A stretch of 62,504 nucleotides of DNA from Hypsibius dujardini (lineage: Eukaryota > Tardigrada > Eutardigrada > Parachela > Hypsibiidae): positions 1-62,504 of the forward strand of contig LRSR01014748.1 in NCBI GenBank assembly GCA_001579985.1, in the 5' to 3' direction. How positions within the stretch are numbered: the first letter of the stretch is position 1; the number at the start of each line of letters is the position of its first letter. Shown here one piece after another: positions 13,201 to 30,599 of the stretch. The notes under the pieces were generated by a model that was not told where the DNA came from, searched no databases, and saw nothing but the letters and a program-made list of their open reading frames with translations. The translations under genes were made by a program, and so were the position numbers.

Positions 13201-14353
13201 AATAACCGTACACGGTATTAGAAAAACAAATATGAATCAGTCGATCAACCAGAAATTAGAATGAGATATTAATTCATGACGCCAGGAAAAAAAACATGCT
13301 CAAATGGGAGAATAAGCCAATTGGTTGATTTTCCCGCCTTAGACTACGTGGCGAATGAAAACAGAAAACGTGGTACCGGTGTGTGTGTAATAAATTAAGT
13401 AGCAACTTCTAATTGCCGAATTTTTATGTCATATGAACACAAAAATAAAATACAATACCAAAACATAACTTTTCCCACAAAAGTATCTATGACCAGGTCG
13501 AGTAATAATAGAACTTAAAAGATTCTCTAATCTATCTAATCTCACTGAAGTAAACGAGATTAGGTAAAAAAAGGAATTATATTAAAACTAATTTAACTAA
13601 TTTAATCTGTTACTTTAGAGTTACTTTAAAGACCCTCCTTGTCGGTGTTATCCCTCGAATTTCAATGGTGATCACCGTTGATTTAAAAATTTTATGCCGA
13701 TATTGAATCGAAAATAAGACAAATCAAAATTGTCCGTACGAGAATCCGAAAACATCGAATCACTCGAAGTCATGACGCAAGGACGAGCAAATGACCCAAT
13801 CAAATCAATCAACCACCGGATGCTACAATAAACGTTTACCGCGACTAAACAGCTAATCGATCGATCAAACGATCGCCTGAATAGAACAGTCCATGATTTA
13901 TTCCCATTTTCGCGGCTGAAAGTCTTCCACCTACCTAAGTGGCGGTCGCTCCGGCGACGAATCATCCGCCTCAGATTTCTCCGAGCTGGAGTGCCATGTT
14001 CGCTTGGCCGGCGGTTTAGCCCGTAACTTTTCCTCCTCAAGTTTTCGCGTTCGTGTTTCACGTCGTCCTGCTGTAATTTCCCCTCCGTTTCTCCCGCGCC
14101 CTGTTGACGCCGACGCCACCTTCTTTCCATTGCGCGTTGCGGGGGCGGTATAGCGCTCCTCATTGCGGGGCGATAGGGGCGACGCGGATGTGGACGGCCC
14201 AGCAGGTTGCGGGGAAGAATGCTTTTTTTGACGTTTTGGACGGGGAACACTTTTCTTCGCTGGCGTCGCTTCTGCTTCACTTGAATTGGAGGAGAGGCAA
14301 ACGACGGACGGCTCCCGGGGTTGCCGTCGTGGTGGTTTGAACGCGCGATGCAT
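10274..14353 (-). CDS. PHF7/G2E3-like protein (ePHD, RING and PHD zinc fingers)
   Basis: Five exons on the minus strand: 14353-13935, 12796-12394, 12289-12108, 11524-11155 and 10702-10274. All have GT-AG borders and consistent phase, giving 600 residues. Residues 1 to about 240 are basic, Ser/Thr/Pro-rich and look disordered, with a threonine run near 12600-12640. An extended PHD finger follows (CALCDRTD; HYLC; TCKYCKKKGAAVGCAIKKC; YHYPC; YCPTH). Next comes a RING-like finger (CTICLE; CCSCALHREC; KCPSC) and then a PHD finger (CAAQEGCLC; CTMGCGTLMHAAC; CYPCF). This domain order matches PHF7 and G2E3, nuclear ubiquitin ligases that read or modify histones. There is no C-terminal HECT domain, so PHF7 is the better analogue. 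The start is the only ATG before the basic region. A shorter start within exon 2 cannot be excluded. It is divergent from MIOS. Confidence 0.85.
10765..11145. repeat. CAGA-rich array in intron 4 of the PHF7-like gene
   Basis: Degenerate CAGACAGA/CAAACAGA repeats fill most of the intron 10703-11154. Longer recurring blocks (for example GACAGCCAA...GAGCTAACAGACAG near 10995 and AGTCAAGGGAGCTAATAGAC near 11070) indicate duplication of units of about 75 bases. Confidence 0.85.
11941..12065. repeat. (GTCT)n array in intron 3 of the PHF7-like gene
   Basis: GTCT repeats with a GT dinucleotide patch at about 11960-11970 and a GGTC patch near 12017-12028. Confidence 0.85.
12840..13085. repeat. AAT-rich low-complexity tract in intron 1 of the PHF7-like gene
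   Basis: Sequence made mostly of AATA/AAT units with imperfect longer repeats such as ACCAAATATAAATAA, occurring at about 12852 and 12982. Confidence 0.8.
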
Positions 14354-14995
14354 TGCGGAAGATGTGGGGGAAAGGGAATTCGACTGAAGGAATGTTGGGA
14401 AATGTTTTTATTCTCTGGCGTTGCGCGTTTTCTCTTTCTCTTGGAACGGAACGGAACACTGTCAGTTCTTGAGCGGAACAGACCGATAGGCCAAAAACAA
14501 CCGATGCTTGGACTAGAGAACAAGGATTTTTGGGTTTAAGTATTATTTCTAGATTGACGAACAGTTGAAGATGTACCACGATCAACGGGTGGGTTAAATG
14601 TTCGAACTTTTGTGTTAAAGGCGCGATCGCAGTGCACTGTTTTAATCTCTGGTGTAATCGATCGTATTTGAAGTCTAAGTGTCCGATCTGATCTGTGCTA
14701 ACTCATTGACACGCGTTAAATATTGGAACGTTCGCTAAATGCTAAATTTGTAAGAGCTAGTTCTTTGAATTCGGTGTAAGTATTTGATAACGTGCCAGCT
14801 AACTGTGATCTTGAACTGGTGCTAAATGTGGCGAAGCGTTCCTAATGCAACTTATTTCCTGCGGCTTCAAACTAAAGTAGTTTTTAAATATATTTTGGTT
14901 GGAGTTTGTTGACACAATAAGATTAATCATTTTATTCCGAACAGAGTTGACGGCTTTTTCCCGCTTTCATTCAACCCAGGGGAAAAATTATTGAA
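14354..14995. promoter_or_regulatory. Shared upstream region of the PHF7-like gene and MIOS
   Basis: 642 bases separate the two divergent start codons. No TATA box in a convincing position and no other gene are visible, so this is a candidate bidirectional promoter. Upstream non-coding exons could also lie here. Confidence 0.45.
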
Positions 14996-17215
14996 ATGGA
15001 GATTTTATGGTCGCCTTATGAAGACAATATTTTCGCCCGACTCAGTGGGGAAAATCTCACTTTATTCGAGGTGGATAAATTTTCCAACCGATCCACTACT
15101 CCGCAAAGTAAGACTTATTATTCGTTTTATGAGAATTGAGGTCATGCGGCGAGAATTCAAGACGAAATATTTGTTTTCATCGACCATCAATCAAGTCAAT
15201 CAACCGTTGATCTCAATGATGAACATTGCATTGAAATCAACCAATCAATTAGTTGTGTTGCAACTTTGAAGTGGACGTCCCGTAGACTCATCAATCCAGC
15301 AGCGACGTCAATGTTTACTTGCTCATTTCCCAATAAGCCAATCAATCAACGAGTTTTCTCTGCTTTCTCTCTCTCTCAGGCGTGGAGCTCTCCCACCAAA
15401 CCTTCGCGTCGCCCATCGTCTCTGCTGTGGCGCCATTCTACGTACGCTGCCTGGATTGGTGCCCGACACGAGATTTCGGGAGACTTCTTGCAGTCGGGTC
15501 GGCCAGCGGCAGAATCCGTATCGTCGGCTTTCAGGATCCCTCGACGCGAGACATCTTCCGCAAGCTGCTCGATAAAGACTACGGACCAAGGTACGCAACG
15601 CATGATGAATCAAACAAACAAGCAATCAATCAATGACGCCAAATCATTATGAAGTTGGCTATTTGTCCAATCAACTAATACATCAATCAATCGCATAGTT
15701 TGTATTTCCAATGTTCGTCTAAATGTTTTCGTTAAATCCTGAAAATTGAACCACACTTTGGGGGACACTTTTTTGACAATTTTTGGGAGCTGCGATTTCA
15801 TTTGAAATTGATTGTTGGCAGCAAAAATCAAGCAATCGTGTGAATTACATGTAAGATTCTAATATGTCAGTAATTGTCCAATCAACGGATACATCAATCA
15901 ACCAAACGGTCTCTATTTCGAATGTCCTCATTAGAACATGCAAACAAATTGCTGGAACCCAAATTTAATTTGAAATCAATGGTGTCAGCAGAAAGATTTT
16001 CGGAGACTATGGGGCGGAGTTATGCGTCAGCGTCACAATCGAAAAGCGGCCGGGAGACTGCGGAAATTAGACGCTAGTGATATCCCAGAAGTGACTGGGT
16101 AACTCCACCCCTTCAATCGTCGCCATTACTTTCGTTAATGCCACTCAATTTCAGACTGGTTTCGAAAAACGACAGTATTGAAAGTGCTTAAAATTCAACA
16201 ACAATTTTAGTTTCCATATTCAAAAGAGTTTTCGTGATGATAGTTCCGAATGAATGGAGTGGCATTCCATGGCCTTCTTTCCAGACACCAACGACCGTGC
16301 AACGCCCTGGCCTGGAATCACACCGACAGCCATTTAATCGCAGTCGGCCTGGATCGGCATCGCAGTGACCCATCCTTGCTGATTTATGACATTTTTACGG
16401 CGCAGGAGTACGTGTTGCTCGATAAGGGGAAGGAGGAGTTGCACGGAGGAAGCAGCGGGACTAAAAGTGATGGCGCGTTGTATGAATTCGGCGCCGGCGA
16501 GCAGGTCGTCTCCCTCTGTTGGATATACTCGAAGGAGGCCTCGACTGCGAAGATGCTTGTTGGAGGGTTCCAGACCAAAGGTCTTCGACTCTTCGACTTG
16601 AGAGGTGAAGAAACATTGAACATAAGGGACTGTGATTGAAAATTGATATTTACGCAATCAAAGGAAAAGTTATTTTTGGACAAAAGAAGTTAGACCGAAA
16701 ATTGAGGTAAAACTGAAATGCATATTAAATTAGCTAAAAAGCATGTTGAATCATCCAATTCCACTGCGAAAAGTATTTTTATCAAATCAATGTTTCTGAG
16801 CAGATTCGGCTTCGAAACCGAGAGGTCCATCAACAAAAGCTGTTTACGGTGTCTGCGGTGATCCCTTCAATGAACATCGAGTAGCCTCTTTCTCCGATAA
16901 CATTCTCCACGTCTGGGACATGCGTTCATTCGACAAACCGATCGCGACCCACGAGTCATCCCATAAGGCCATCTCGCAGATTCAATGGAGTCCGACTCGG
17001 TACGGCCTCCTAGGAGCGGTCACAAAGGATTCGCCGGATTTCCGTTTGCTGGATTTGCAGCATACGCATGTGATGCGGGATGATCACGATCCGGTGCTGT
17101 TGGAGAGGTCCTTTAATGGTGGGTGGATAGAGGTGCCTGGTGTTAAGTCAACAGGCTGATTGAGTGATAAAGGAACTGACAAGCACTGAGGCGCTACTTA
17201 AACAGACAGACAGGC

Positions 17216-17250
<35 letters not shown>

Positions 17251-20200
17251 GAAGCAGTCAGGCCGAGGCACACGGACAGACAGGCAGACGGACGGATCGA
17301 CAGACAAACATTCAAGCCGCCAGGCAGAGGCACGCAGACAGGTAGACAGACAAACAGATAGATAGACAGAAAAGCCGTCTGGCAGAGGCAGGCAGACAGA
17401 CGTTTTGACAGACAGACACAGCCGTAGACCAACGCGAATTTGGTCAGTATTGATGCTAATGATTTCAACAGCGAGATGGTTCGTTAGTATGTCTGTTCCG
17501 CAGCTACCGATGGAAGGGCTATCACATCCTTCTCCTGGCATCCACATCTGGAGAATCGAGTCCTGTTTGGCACGACGACCAACACGATGCATGACGTGAA
17601 AGTGATGGAACGGATCACGCTGGTAAAATGTCGAAAAACTCATAAAGGCAGAAGCTGCCAGATTCCATCCAATGCGTGCAGGCAATAGACATTTTGACCC
17701 ACTAGGGAGACTTGCAGATAAATAGACAGCCAGACCCACAAGCAGATAAGTCAACTGTCTGACTGAATGACTGCTTGACATGCAGGTAGACAGAGATGAA
17801 CACATGCAGGCATGCAAGAACGCATTCATCTAGACAGCCATTTAGGCAGACAGGAAACTTGCAGACCTGCAAATGTTCAGGCCTTGTGTGACATTCGTTT
17901 GCCTGCTTCTCTTTTAGAACTGGTCAAAGACTCATCACCTTCTCTGGGCATGCGGACGAGAAACCCGCTACCTCAGCGACATCTCCGCACCGGAACTCGT
18001 CCTCCACGTCATCAACGACGACATCTCAATGCGGATGAAGATCCGCGCCACCAACGGCTACGGCTTGAATGTGGACAAGTTCGCGGAGAACTCTGCCCTG
18101 TTGGCGGGGGACAACCGACCGGAGGCCATGTGGACCGCCCTGGATGCCATTCGCAACGTGGAGGGTCTTGATTCCATGGACGGAATGACATTCCGGGGGA
18201 TTAGGAATGTCTTGGCGGGAGAGACGGGCAAAGCCAAGTCCACGGCGGCAATGTCGGTGTGGGAGGGCACACCGTATGCCGGGAGAAAGGATGGCGTCCC
18301 GATCTACACCAGCAATGAACGGTATTTTACTTTCACCGGCATATGAGTACCCACAATTAGCTATAAACATTTTGTAGTTTAAATATTATTAGTTTAATTT
18401 TATTATTATATTTTATTGTATTTCATATTATTTTTATTATTTACTTATTACAATTGCGGGATTTAAACGAATTTTTTCACTGATATTATGACATACTGGA
18501 ATTGTCCAAAGTTATTCCGCAATTGGTGTCTTGAAATTAAATTAACATATGATGTAAAAGATATTTAAATATTTAATGAGTAATTTAGGAAGGCCGATAT
18601 TTTGTTTATTTTAAAACCCAATAGACGAGATTCCTTCTTGAAACTGAGAAACAGTGCAGAAGTTCAAATTTTATTTTCGCGATCTTATGCCGTCAAGAAA
18701 TATTTCGAAGGATGGTAACCTCATGCATACTTACTGTATTTTATTGCTATATTATTGGTGATACTAATAAATTTGAAGCCATTTCCCCCCCCCCCCTTAT
18801 GGAATTCGCAATTTTTACAGGGATATCATTCTTCGCCTGTGTGGATGGAGCCTGAATAAGGACAGCACCCTCGAGTCGCTGCTGTACCAGGAACAATACG
18901 AGCGCGCCGCCGCCCTCTGCGTCTTCCACTTTGAACTCCGGAAAGCTATCGAAATCCTCCAGACGGCGTCGAAAAAGGGCGAAAACTATCGCCACCTCAG
19001 TATCGTCGCGGTGGCGTTGTCTGGATTCACCGATGACCAACCGTCGCTCTGGCGAAGTCTCTCCTCCACAATCACACCGGAAATTGAAGAGCCCTACTTG
19101 CGCGCCGTGCTCCTCTTCCTGTCGTCGAGCCGTTCGGAAGGCGTGTTGAAAAGGATTTCCACGGATACGGACTTGCAGTTGGAGGATCGGATTGCGTTTG
19201 CATGTACCTTCCTCAATGATTCCGTGCTGACGGACTTTGTCAAAGACTTGGCGGAGCATTTCACCTCTAAAGGTATGACTTGTTTCGGCGCGCTCGGCAA
19301 GGGAACTTTATTTTTCATAAAAATATAGACAATACTAGTACATCACACGAGAAACGGATCTCTAATTCCGAATTTCTGTTGACATTCCAGGACTACTGGA
19401 AGGCCTCATCCTCACCGGTTTCGGCACCGAAGGCATCGACTTGGTGCAGAACTACGTAGACAAGACGAGTGATGTCCAGACGGCCAGCCTCCTAACTGCC
19501 CTTGTCCTCACCCGGGAGTGGTCGGAGGATCCACGACCGCACCGCTGGGTGGAAGACTACCGGGAGGTACTTGACAGCTGGATGCTGTGGGAAGCAAGGG
19601 CCATTTTTGATGTCTACAACAACCGGTTGAAGGGCGGCGGACCGCGGATGCCGAGGCAGATTGTCGCTACCTGCACCTTCTGTGGCAAGAGTATTGCGCA
19701 TAATGCCAGCTCCCAGTCGGTCAGCGGGAGAGGCGACAAGCTGCTCTTTCCAAAGACGCCCAACGTCAGCGAAATTCCCAAAGTATGTCACCGGTTATTC
19801 CTGGCTAATTCAGATTTGTTGTTCAATTTCAACGTGTGCAATTCAAATTGCAATCCAATAAAATGCAAGAAGTAGTCAGAAGTTGATTTTATTTTAAATA
19901 AAAAACATCATGTACAGGAGAATAGCACAGCTTTTAGGTATTTTTAGTCACATTTGAAATAAGAGCTCGTTTGTCCTTTTTATTTTAAATTAAATTAAAA
20001 ATAATCTCGGGACCATTGGAATTGATGATCGATAATTCACCTGTAATGTAAAATTAATATAGTGGATGACAACCCCATCTTTGCATGTTCGTTGATTTAA
20101 ACGATATGAACTAAAATAAGAAGAGATAAATTTGAGTGTGAAAGGAAGTGCTTAAAGAGCTTATCCATCGTGATTGTGAAGAATTCTTCTGGTTACAATT

Positions 20201-20998
20201 GATGCAACTGGAAATCCTATCATCCATTGCCTTTCATTTTCGGGTGGGATGAAATATGCCGACTTTCAGGTAATGGCTTGCTCAAGTTGCGGAAAGTCCC
20301 TGCCACGCTGTGCGCTTTGTCAGATTCACATGGGAACGCCGACCAACATGGGCTTTGTCACTGGCGAAATGGACGACGCAGGTACGATCGACTCAACCAC
20401 TTCGATGTTTGACTCGTAACGCCAATCATTTTTAGATGTTTATCTGCCAGCCTCTTTTGCTGTCTGCCTGTTACGATTTGTTTGTCTGTCCACCATTCCA
20501 TCAGAGTATTTTGGCTTTTGGAGTCTGCCGGCCGGCCTGTCTGTCTGTCTACCTGCCTGTCTGCCTGTCTGCCTGCCTGCCTGCCTGCCTGTCTGTCTGT
20601 CTGTCTGTCTGTGTTTGTCTGCCTTTCGGTCTGTTGTCTCACGGTCGTGGTATGGTAGGTCTGTTGTGTTCTTACATTTTCCAGATAATTCATACCAACA
20701 AAATTTCAGGGACACTGTTGGCTAAAAAAATCAATCCCATCGAGAAGTGGTTCACCTGGTGTCAGAGCTGCCGCCACGGCGGACACGCTTCCCATCTGGC
20801 CGAATGGTTTCGGTAATTCGTTGGAACATACAGTTACAGTTCAAAGTTGTCTCCTTTCTCAATTTCTGAATAAATTTGGACTTTTACAGAGAGCATTCCG
20901 AGTGCGCCGTGACTGGATGTTCCTGCAAGTGCATGATGATTGAGAGCGGATGTGCCACGGTGACTAAAAGCCGGCGCCGCATTGCAACCTCCAACTAA
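14996..20998 (+). CDS. MIOS: MIOS, GATOR2 complex subunit (WD-repeat and zinc-ribbon protein)
   Basis: Eleven exons: 14996-15107, 15380-15590, 16285-16604, 16804-17118, 17504-17622, 17918-18321, 18821-19272, 19391-19782, 20270-20381, 20710-20812 and 20890-20998. All are GT-AG and in phase, giving 882 residues (human MIOS has 875). The N-terminal half carries WD repeats (MEILWSPYEDNIFARLSGEN; LLAVGSASGRIRI; NALAWNHTDSHLIAVGLDRHR; LHVWDMRSFDKPI; SFSWHPHLENRVLFGTT). A helical part contains GYTD-like ALSGFTDDQPSLWRSL. The C-terminus has the conserved zinc cluster (CTFCGKSI; CSSCGKSLPRCALCQIHMGTP; WCQSCRHGGHASHLAEWF; ECAVTGCSCKC). GATOR2 relays amino-acid sufficiency to TORC1 at the lysosome. Intron 2 holds a fold-back-family copy and introns 4 and 9 hold CAGA/GTCT arrays. 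The start Met aligns with the family N-terminus. Confidence 0.96.
15662..15930. repeat. Direct repeat rich in CAATCAA within MIOS intron 2
   Basis: Two imperfect copies, about 15662-15720 and 15872-15930, share TTGTCCAATCAAC, ATACATCAATCAA and a TATTTC(C/G)AATGT(T/C)C tail. CAATCAATCAA strings also recur in neighbouring introns (for example near 13240, 15625 and 23395). Confidence 0.6.
15960..16200. mobile_element. Fold-back family copy in MIOS intron 2 (diverged)
   Basis: Centre shows GGGGCGGAGTTATG at about 16012 facing GTAACTCCACCCC at about 16100. The flanks GAAATCAATGGTGTCAGCAG and GAAAGTGCTTAAAATTC resemble the 38529-39272 element. I read it as a diverged copy; the outer ends are unclear. 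Confidence 0.6.
17195..17415. repeat. (CAGA)n array in MIOS intron 4
   Basis: Pure CAGA/GACA block at about 17205-17250, followed by two imperfect copies of a unit with AGGCAGA(G)GCA(C/G) near 17265, 17325 and 17383. Confidence 0.9.
20520..20645. repeat. (GTCT/GCCT)n array in MIOS intron 9
   Basis: Mixed GTCT and GCCT units on the plus strand between MIOS exons 9 and 10. Confidence 0.9.
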
Positions 20999-21543
20999 AC
21001 AGGCCGCCATTCCCTGCATTGCCTGTTTACATTTATGTTATTTTTTAGAAATTTAGAATTTTTTATTAAATTATTTTTTATTGATATTTTCGGCGACTTT
21101 CAGTACTGAGTAGTGTACGGGCACTTGCCTTGATGAGAACTCACCTATAACGCGATTGTATTATTGTCGTATTAGTAAGATCCCACAAATGGTCAATTAG
21201 CCAAACGCCAACCTGACAAAAAGTGAATCAAGGCACTGGCCTTTACTGGAGATTCTAGACGACTGGACTGTGCAGCAAGAATGTGCACAGTATTAGTGCA
21301 AAATATCTTGAAAAAATAGACATGCATATCAATAGATATGTACAAGGAGATCACAATCACAGGAATAATTAACATTGTCTGTCGGTGTATCCGTGTGTCC
21401 TGTCCAATTTATTGTCTATGTGTCTTGGTATACCAAAAAAACGAATGAAAACCTGTCTGTCTCTAATGAGTCTCTGACCACTATTTTGCGTGTCTGTCTT
21501 TCTGTCTGTCTGTCTGTCTGTCTCTGTCTATGAAAAGCAAATT
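20999..21543. other. Convergent 3' intergenic region MIOS/EXO5
   Basis: Holds AT-rich MIOS 3' sequence, a short GTCT run at about 21488-21530 and no further gene. No canonical AATAAA was found near either stop. Confidence 0.6.
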
Positions 21544-23627
21544 CTAACGAGTCCAAGTGCCGTCGGTGTTCCGTCTCGGAATTCTCGCCTGTTTCCATTC
21601 GCAAATGTCCCCAAACGAACAGTCATGACACTTCCAGGCCTCGTGCACCGGCGCTCCCAACATTGGCTTCCGCATCGTCCAGACATGAACAAAATCAGTC
21701 ATCTGCTCCCGCAGCCACTCCTCATCATACTCCACCGTCCTGGTTAGAAACGTCTTTTTCGTGCCCTGATAGACATACTCTACATTTAAAACGATCTCGC
21801 CGGATAAGGCGGCAGTCATGGCCGTTACTTGTCGGAAGAGCAGGTCCAAATGGTCGGCGCTCAATCCGGAGCAGATAATTTCCTTCTGGACGGCCTCCGA
21901 AAACTTCTTTTCGGATTCGAGATGCAGGATATTTAGAATCAACCTCCAGTTCATCTTACCCTGAAACAGCAAAGTTCCAACTTGAAAATTCTCAAATCAC
22001 ATGCTAAAATGCGATTGGTATGTTTTAAAAAGAACTTCAGTTAATGAAAGCCTGAAAGAAAATTTGCCGTGTATGTATTAGGGTCAGCGTGAGACACAAA
22101 AATTACGCTCGTTCTGAAAACAAGTTATAAGTTTTTCCTCCAACAAAAGTGAAAGCAATCCTACTTAAAAGAATTTAAAAAAAAACAATACATCTTTTAG
22201 AGTACACAAAGCAGTTGACGAACCTGAATGATATCTTCTAGCAGGCGTTTATACAGCATAACCTGGAGCCTATGACCGATCTGCTGAGGAGGGCGTGGTT
22301 CGCGTTCGCTGTTGCGGGTCTTGGTTTCGCTTAGGGTTATCATGCCGGTAGTGTGATCCAGATTAATCTCATCAATTTTCCCGAAAATGAGGATTCCCAG
22401 GTCGAGAGGCATGCCGAAGACGGGAATTTCGCGCTCGACCGGTTTACCGAGGATGAGCGCGTGAAGGAGGGTGAAGGTATTGAGAAGTCGGATGGCGAAC
22501 AAATCTTCCGGACCGCAAGTTTTCACCGGTTTAGGAGGGGCGTGAACTGCTAATTCTAAACAAAACTACCTAATCACATTTTGAAAGAACGATTTATTAG
22601 AATCTAAAAATTAAAATTAAAAATTAAAATAAATTAAATAAAAATATATTAAAATAAAATAATTTTAATTTAAAAGATGAATAATAAGTACAGATTTAAA
22701 AAAGAATTGTAGAATTTCGAGTAGGCGTAAAATACATGAAGATATTTTTGCGTAAAAGAACATTCGAGAAAAAATATCTGATAGATCTTTCAGACACAAA
22801 TTTATTAAAATTTACAACACGGTAAAATTTCAATTGAATGTTTGAACTATTGAAGACATAATATCTGTGCCCATAAAGACTGATGTATTTTAACTATCAG
22901 CAAAAAATAGTCAAAAGTTTGAGGACCGATTGCAACGGTTGATTGATATATTGAACAACAATAATTGCAGAAGTTTCAATAGTGATTGCAAAGGTTGATT
23001 GGTGTATTGACTGACTGACCCCTTGTGACATGAATTGCTGTTCCGATTTTCATCACTGGCTGAATTTTCTTTGTGGGATCGGAGACGCTCTTAATCTCCT
23101 GAATCATTTCCTCAAAACCCGGGTTAAGGATGGAAAAATATGCCTTTTGTGAGCACCAGGTGTAAGCCACGAAGTCGGAGACGAAGAAGTAACGCGGCCG
23201 GAGCGTCTCCAACGGAGTCTTCTTTTGCGCTAACTTCCTGGGACTGGTTGTTGTCCTTGACCCATTTGAAAAGATATCCGATGGGCTGATAATAATGACA
23301 TCTGGGTCGTCAATGACGGATGGGGAGAGGACAAGGGCTAAATTTTCCACTGCTGTAAAACAAGCGAAAGGAGTGTTACACTGTGGCTAACCAATCAATC
23401 AATGCCGAGGAATTGAGAGGATACATAAACCCCGTCAATCAACCAGTCTATCGATCCAGTATAAGGACTGACTGAATTCTGGCCCATCCGTATGAAATGT
23501 GTACTAGCATAGCACAACAGGTTGTCAATTCTCACCCACCGGCTGACGGCTCCGGTCCAATTAGGTCTTCCATGTCAATGTTGTTGAACAATTCCGATTC
23601 CCCATCGTCCAGGTAGGACTGCTCCAT
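21544..23627 (-). CDS. EXO5: EXO5, exonuclease V (iron-sulfur single-strand exonuclease)
   Basis: Four exons on the minus strand: 23627-23540, 23352-23020, 22555-22224 and 21960-21544. All are GT-AG, giving 389 residues (human EXO5 has 373). RecB-like nuclease motifs are present: the GKIDEINLD acidic site, the SETKTR motif (E-x-K) and QVMLYK. The cluster cysteines are one in YTWCSQKAYF (exon 2) and three in WKCHDCSFGDICEW (exon 4). This matches the 4Fe-4S EXO5/DEM1 family, which degrades single-stranded DNA in repair. The chosen start is ATG 23627. The same frame stays open upstream to another ATG at 23840, which would add 71 residues encoded partly by a short tandem repeat. I prefer the shorter form because the extra part looks like a repeat translation. 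The gene is divergent from CDK11 with a very short gap. Confidence 0.93.
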
Positions 23628-23994
23628 TTTATGCGAGCGGAAGTATATAAAATTAGACGAGGAAAAATGCGCCGCGCTCACCCTGAGATTAAAATGTTCG
23701 GTCGCAGAGAATAAATGTTCGGTTACAGAGAACAAAATGTTCGCTTTGAGAATAATATATTCGCTGGAGAGTAAAATGTTCGCCCCGGAGGATGGATTCC
23801 TCGCGTCTCTAAAATTGTGTTTAAAAACAGACACCTTCATTTTTATTCCGTATTTTTTACTGGTTTCAGACACTCATCTTGCAGGAACATTTTCGAGGAG
23901 GGCATAAAATTTACGCGTACCTAAAAAAGACAATAAATCTCAAGAAAAACGTTCTCTCAACGAATCCTTTGCAATCTGATCTACGGATTACATT
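23628..23994. promoter_or_regulatory. Shared upstream region of EXO5 and CDK11 with tandem AATGTTCG units
   Basis: 367 bases between divergent start codons. At about 23693-23785 five units beginning AATGTTCG (or ATATTCG) recur every 18-22 bases, with AGAGAA-type tails. A TATATAAAA string lies at about 23644. Both genes probably start transcription here. Confidence 0.5.
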
Positions 23995-28786
<4,792 letters not shown>

Positions 28787-29011
28787 TTTTCCGTCTTCTA
28801 TCTCTGCGCCAGTTTGTCTGAATGCAACTTCGTGAGATCAACATAAAACGTACTTCATTTTTGAAAGTACTGATTATGTATAATAGAAAATTTCTTATGG
28901 GTAGAAAGATTTTCAACGTGGTCGGTCATGTTGATTCGCCGTTTTCCCTCAACGACTCGCCATTAAAGTCTCCAGATGCGCGATAACGAACCAATAACTC
29001 TGTCTGGGTAG

Positions 29012-29042
<31 letters not shown>

Positions 29043-30599
29043 TTTTGCCTGACTGTCTTGTCTTGTCACATCCCGTTTACACTACAGGGGATCGAATGGA
29101 CTGCTATAATACAGGGTAGCTATTACAATTTATAGGCAACCTGCCGTACTGAGCTGGGAAGCCATACGAGGGGCAAACTGAAAATAATGTCACCCCATTT
29201 TTTGTGAATAGTATCAACTATGCAAACCAACTAGCTCCTAATTCTATTACCTCAACCTCAGATGAGTTACGGAAATTTTTAGAATCAATATAAACTATTT
29301 CGCAAAAACTAAAAATATAATCTTTTGTTAGGCGCCCAGCGGAGAGCTGTCTGCATTCTGACAGCCATTTTTCCCCTCTTAATCATTTAATTTCGCACTG
29401 GAACCAACCAACAGAATTAAGGATCCGCACTCCTTCAAAAAGTACAAAAAATAATAATTTGAAGATCACAGCTGTCACACAGGTCAAATCTGAACTCCGT
29501 GAGGCACATGGAGACTTTTTCAGCCATTAAATTTACGGGCTGAAAATGAACTCCCATCTGCCCCGTACTCCTTGCTTTGATGTTCTACTTTCCCAGATCT
29601 AACATAAAATAGAATAGCAGGTATGAGGCTTTTATTGTGAACTGCCAAACTACAGACTTGTTAAGAGGTAAAATTGGAATTTCAAATTTTCTGGTGGTGA
29701 TGCCTACAACAATTCCTGCTCGACGGAACCAGGGCCAACTGCAATCCGATCCAACGCATCCAGAATGACAGTTGAACAACAAAACTCAGTTTTTGGAAGA
29801 GCATGTTTTTGAGGAGTTCCCCATAGTTGGGAGTCACTGTTGCCCAAGTAGAAGGGAAGAAGTTTCGGGACACGCACCAAGAAGGCTCAATTTAGGTCGC
29901 TCATTCTTTTCCGCATTTCTCATCGATCTCGACAGATTTTCACACCTCAGTTTCGCGATAAAAACAGTTTTTAGTTAACAAATAAAAGCACACCTCATGG
30001 CCTTTCCCTGATACAGTTGAGCGAGAAAGAATAGCGAAGAAAGTGTCCACGGCTTGAAACGGTTCAAAAGCTACCCTTAATAAAATTTGACCCTTAATAA
30101 AGTCACAGACTATGACACAGCAGTTTCGCTAACTTGGAAATAATTTGTGCAGTCAAGTATTGCCACTGTAGCCCCAATAAAATACATATAACTCCTGAAG
30201 AAATTCAAAAGCATAGAAAAAACCGAATGCGGTCTATCTCGCCCTGCACCGTAACTTCAGGGGTTGCACTACCGCAAACTATCATCGCGTTTCTTCGATT
30301 TCCAGATAAACCGAATTTGACAGAAGAAAAAATGTTCTTAGTTTATCAATGACTTCGCTGTATATTATAGGTCTCACAATTTTTGGAGGCAAATAAAAAA
30401 CACAGGAAATCAGGTTGCAGATTTTGTCTATGGGACGTAAGACATGTTTCCAGTTGAAGGATATTTTTATTGGTTTTTGAACGGCATTATTTTATGGGAA
30501 CCGTAAAGGCATCTCGTGATAAAAGTTCATCAGATCCATAAAGTTAAAGTTAATGATATTCGAATTTCGGAATTTGGGTTAAACACTGCAGCAGCTTAT
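28787..30599. other. Intergenic region without recognisable gene
   Basis: Contains a GTCT run at about 29013-29045 and otherwise unique sequence. Short open frames around 29580-29980 on both strands have no recognisable motif or splice context. Confidence 0.6.

Noticed and set aside
13672-14523. Long minus-strand open frame overlapping exon 1 of the PHF7-like gene
   Set aside because: The frame beginning at ATG 14353 splices in phase to exon 2, whereas this longer frame has no matching donor and reads through the intron.
23629-23840. N-terminal extension of EXO5 from ATG 23840
   Set aside because: The frame is open, but it translates a short tandem repeat and adds nothing resembling the family. 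It is kept only as a possible isoform.
29585-29978. Open frames on both strands near 29.6-30 kb
   Set aside because: No recognisable motif, start context or splice signals. They are probably chance frames.
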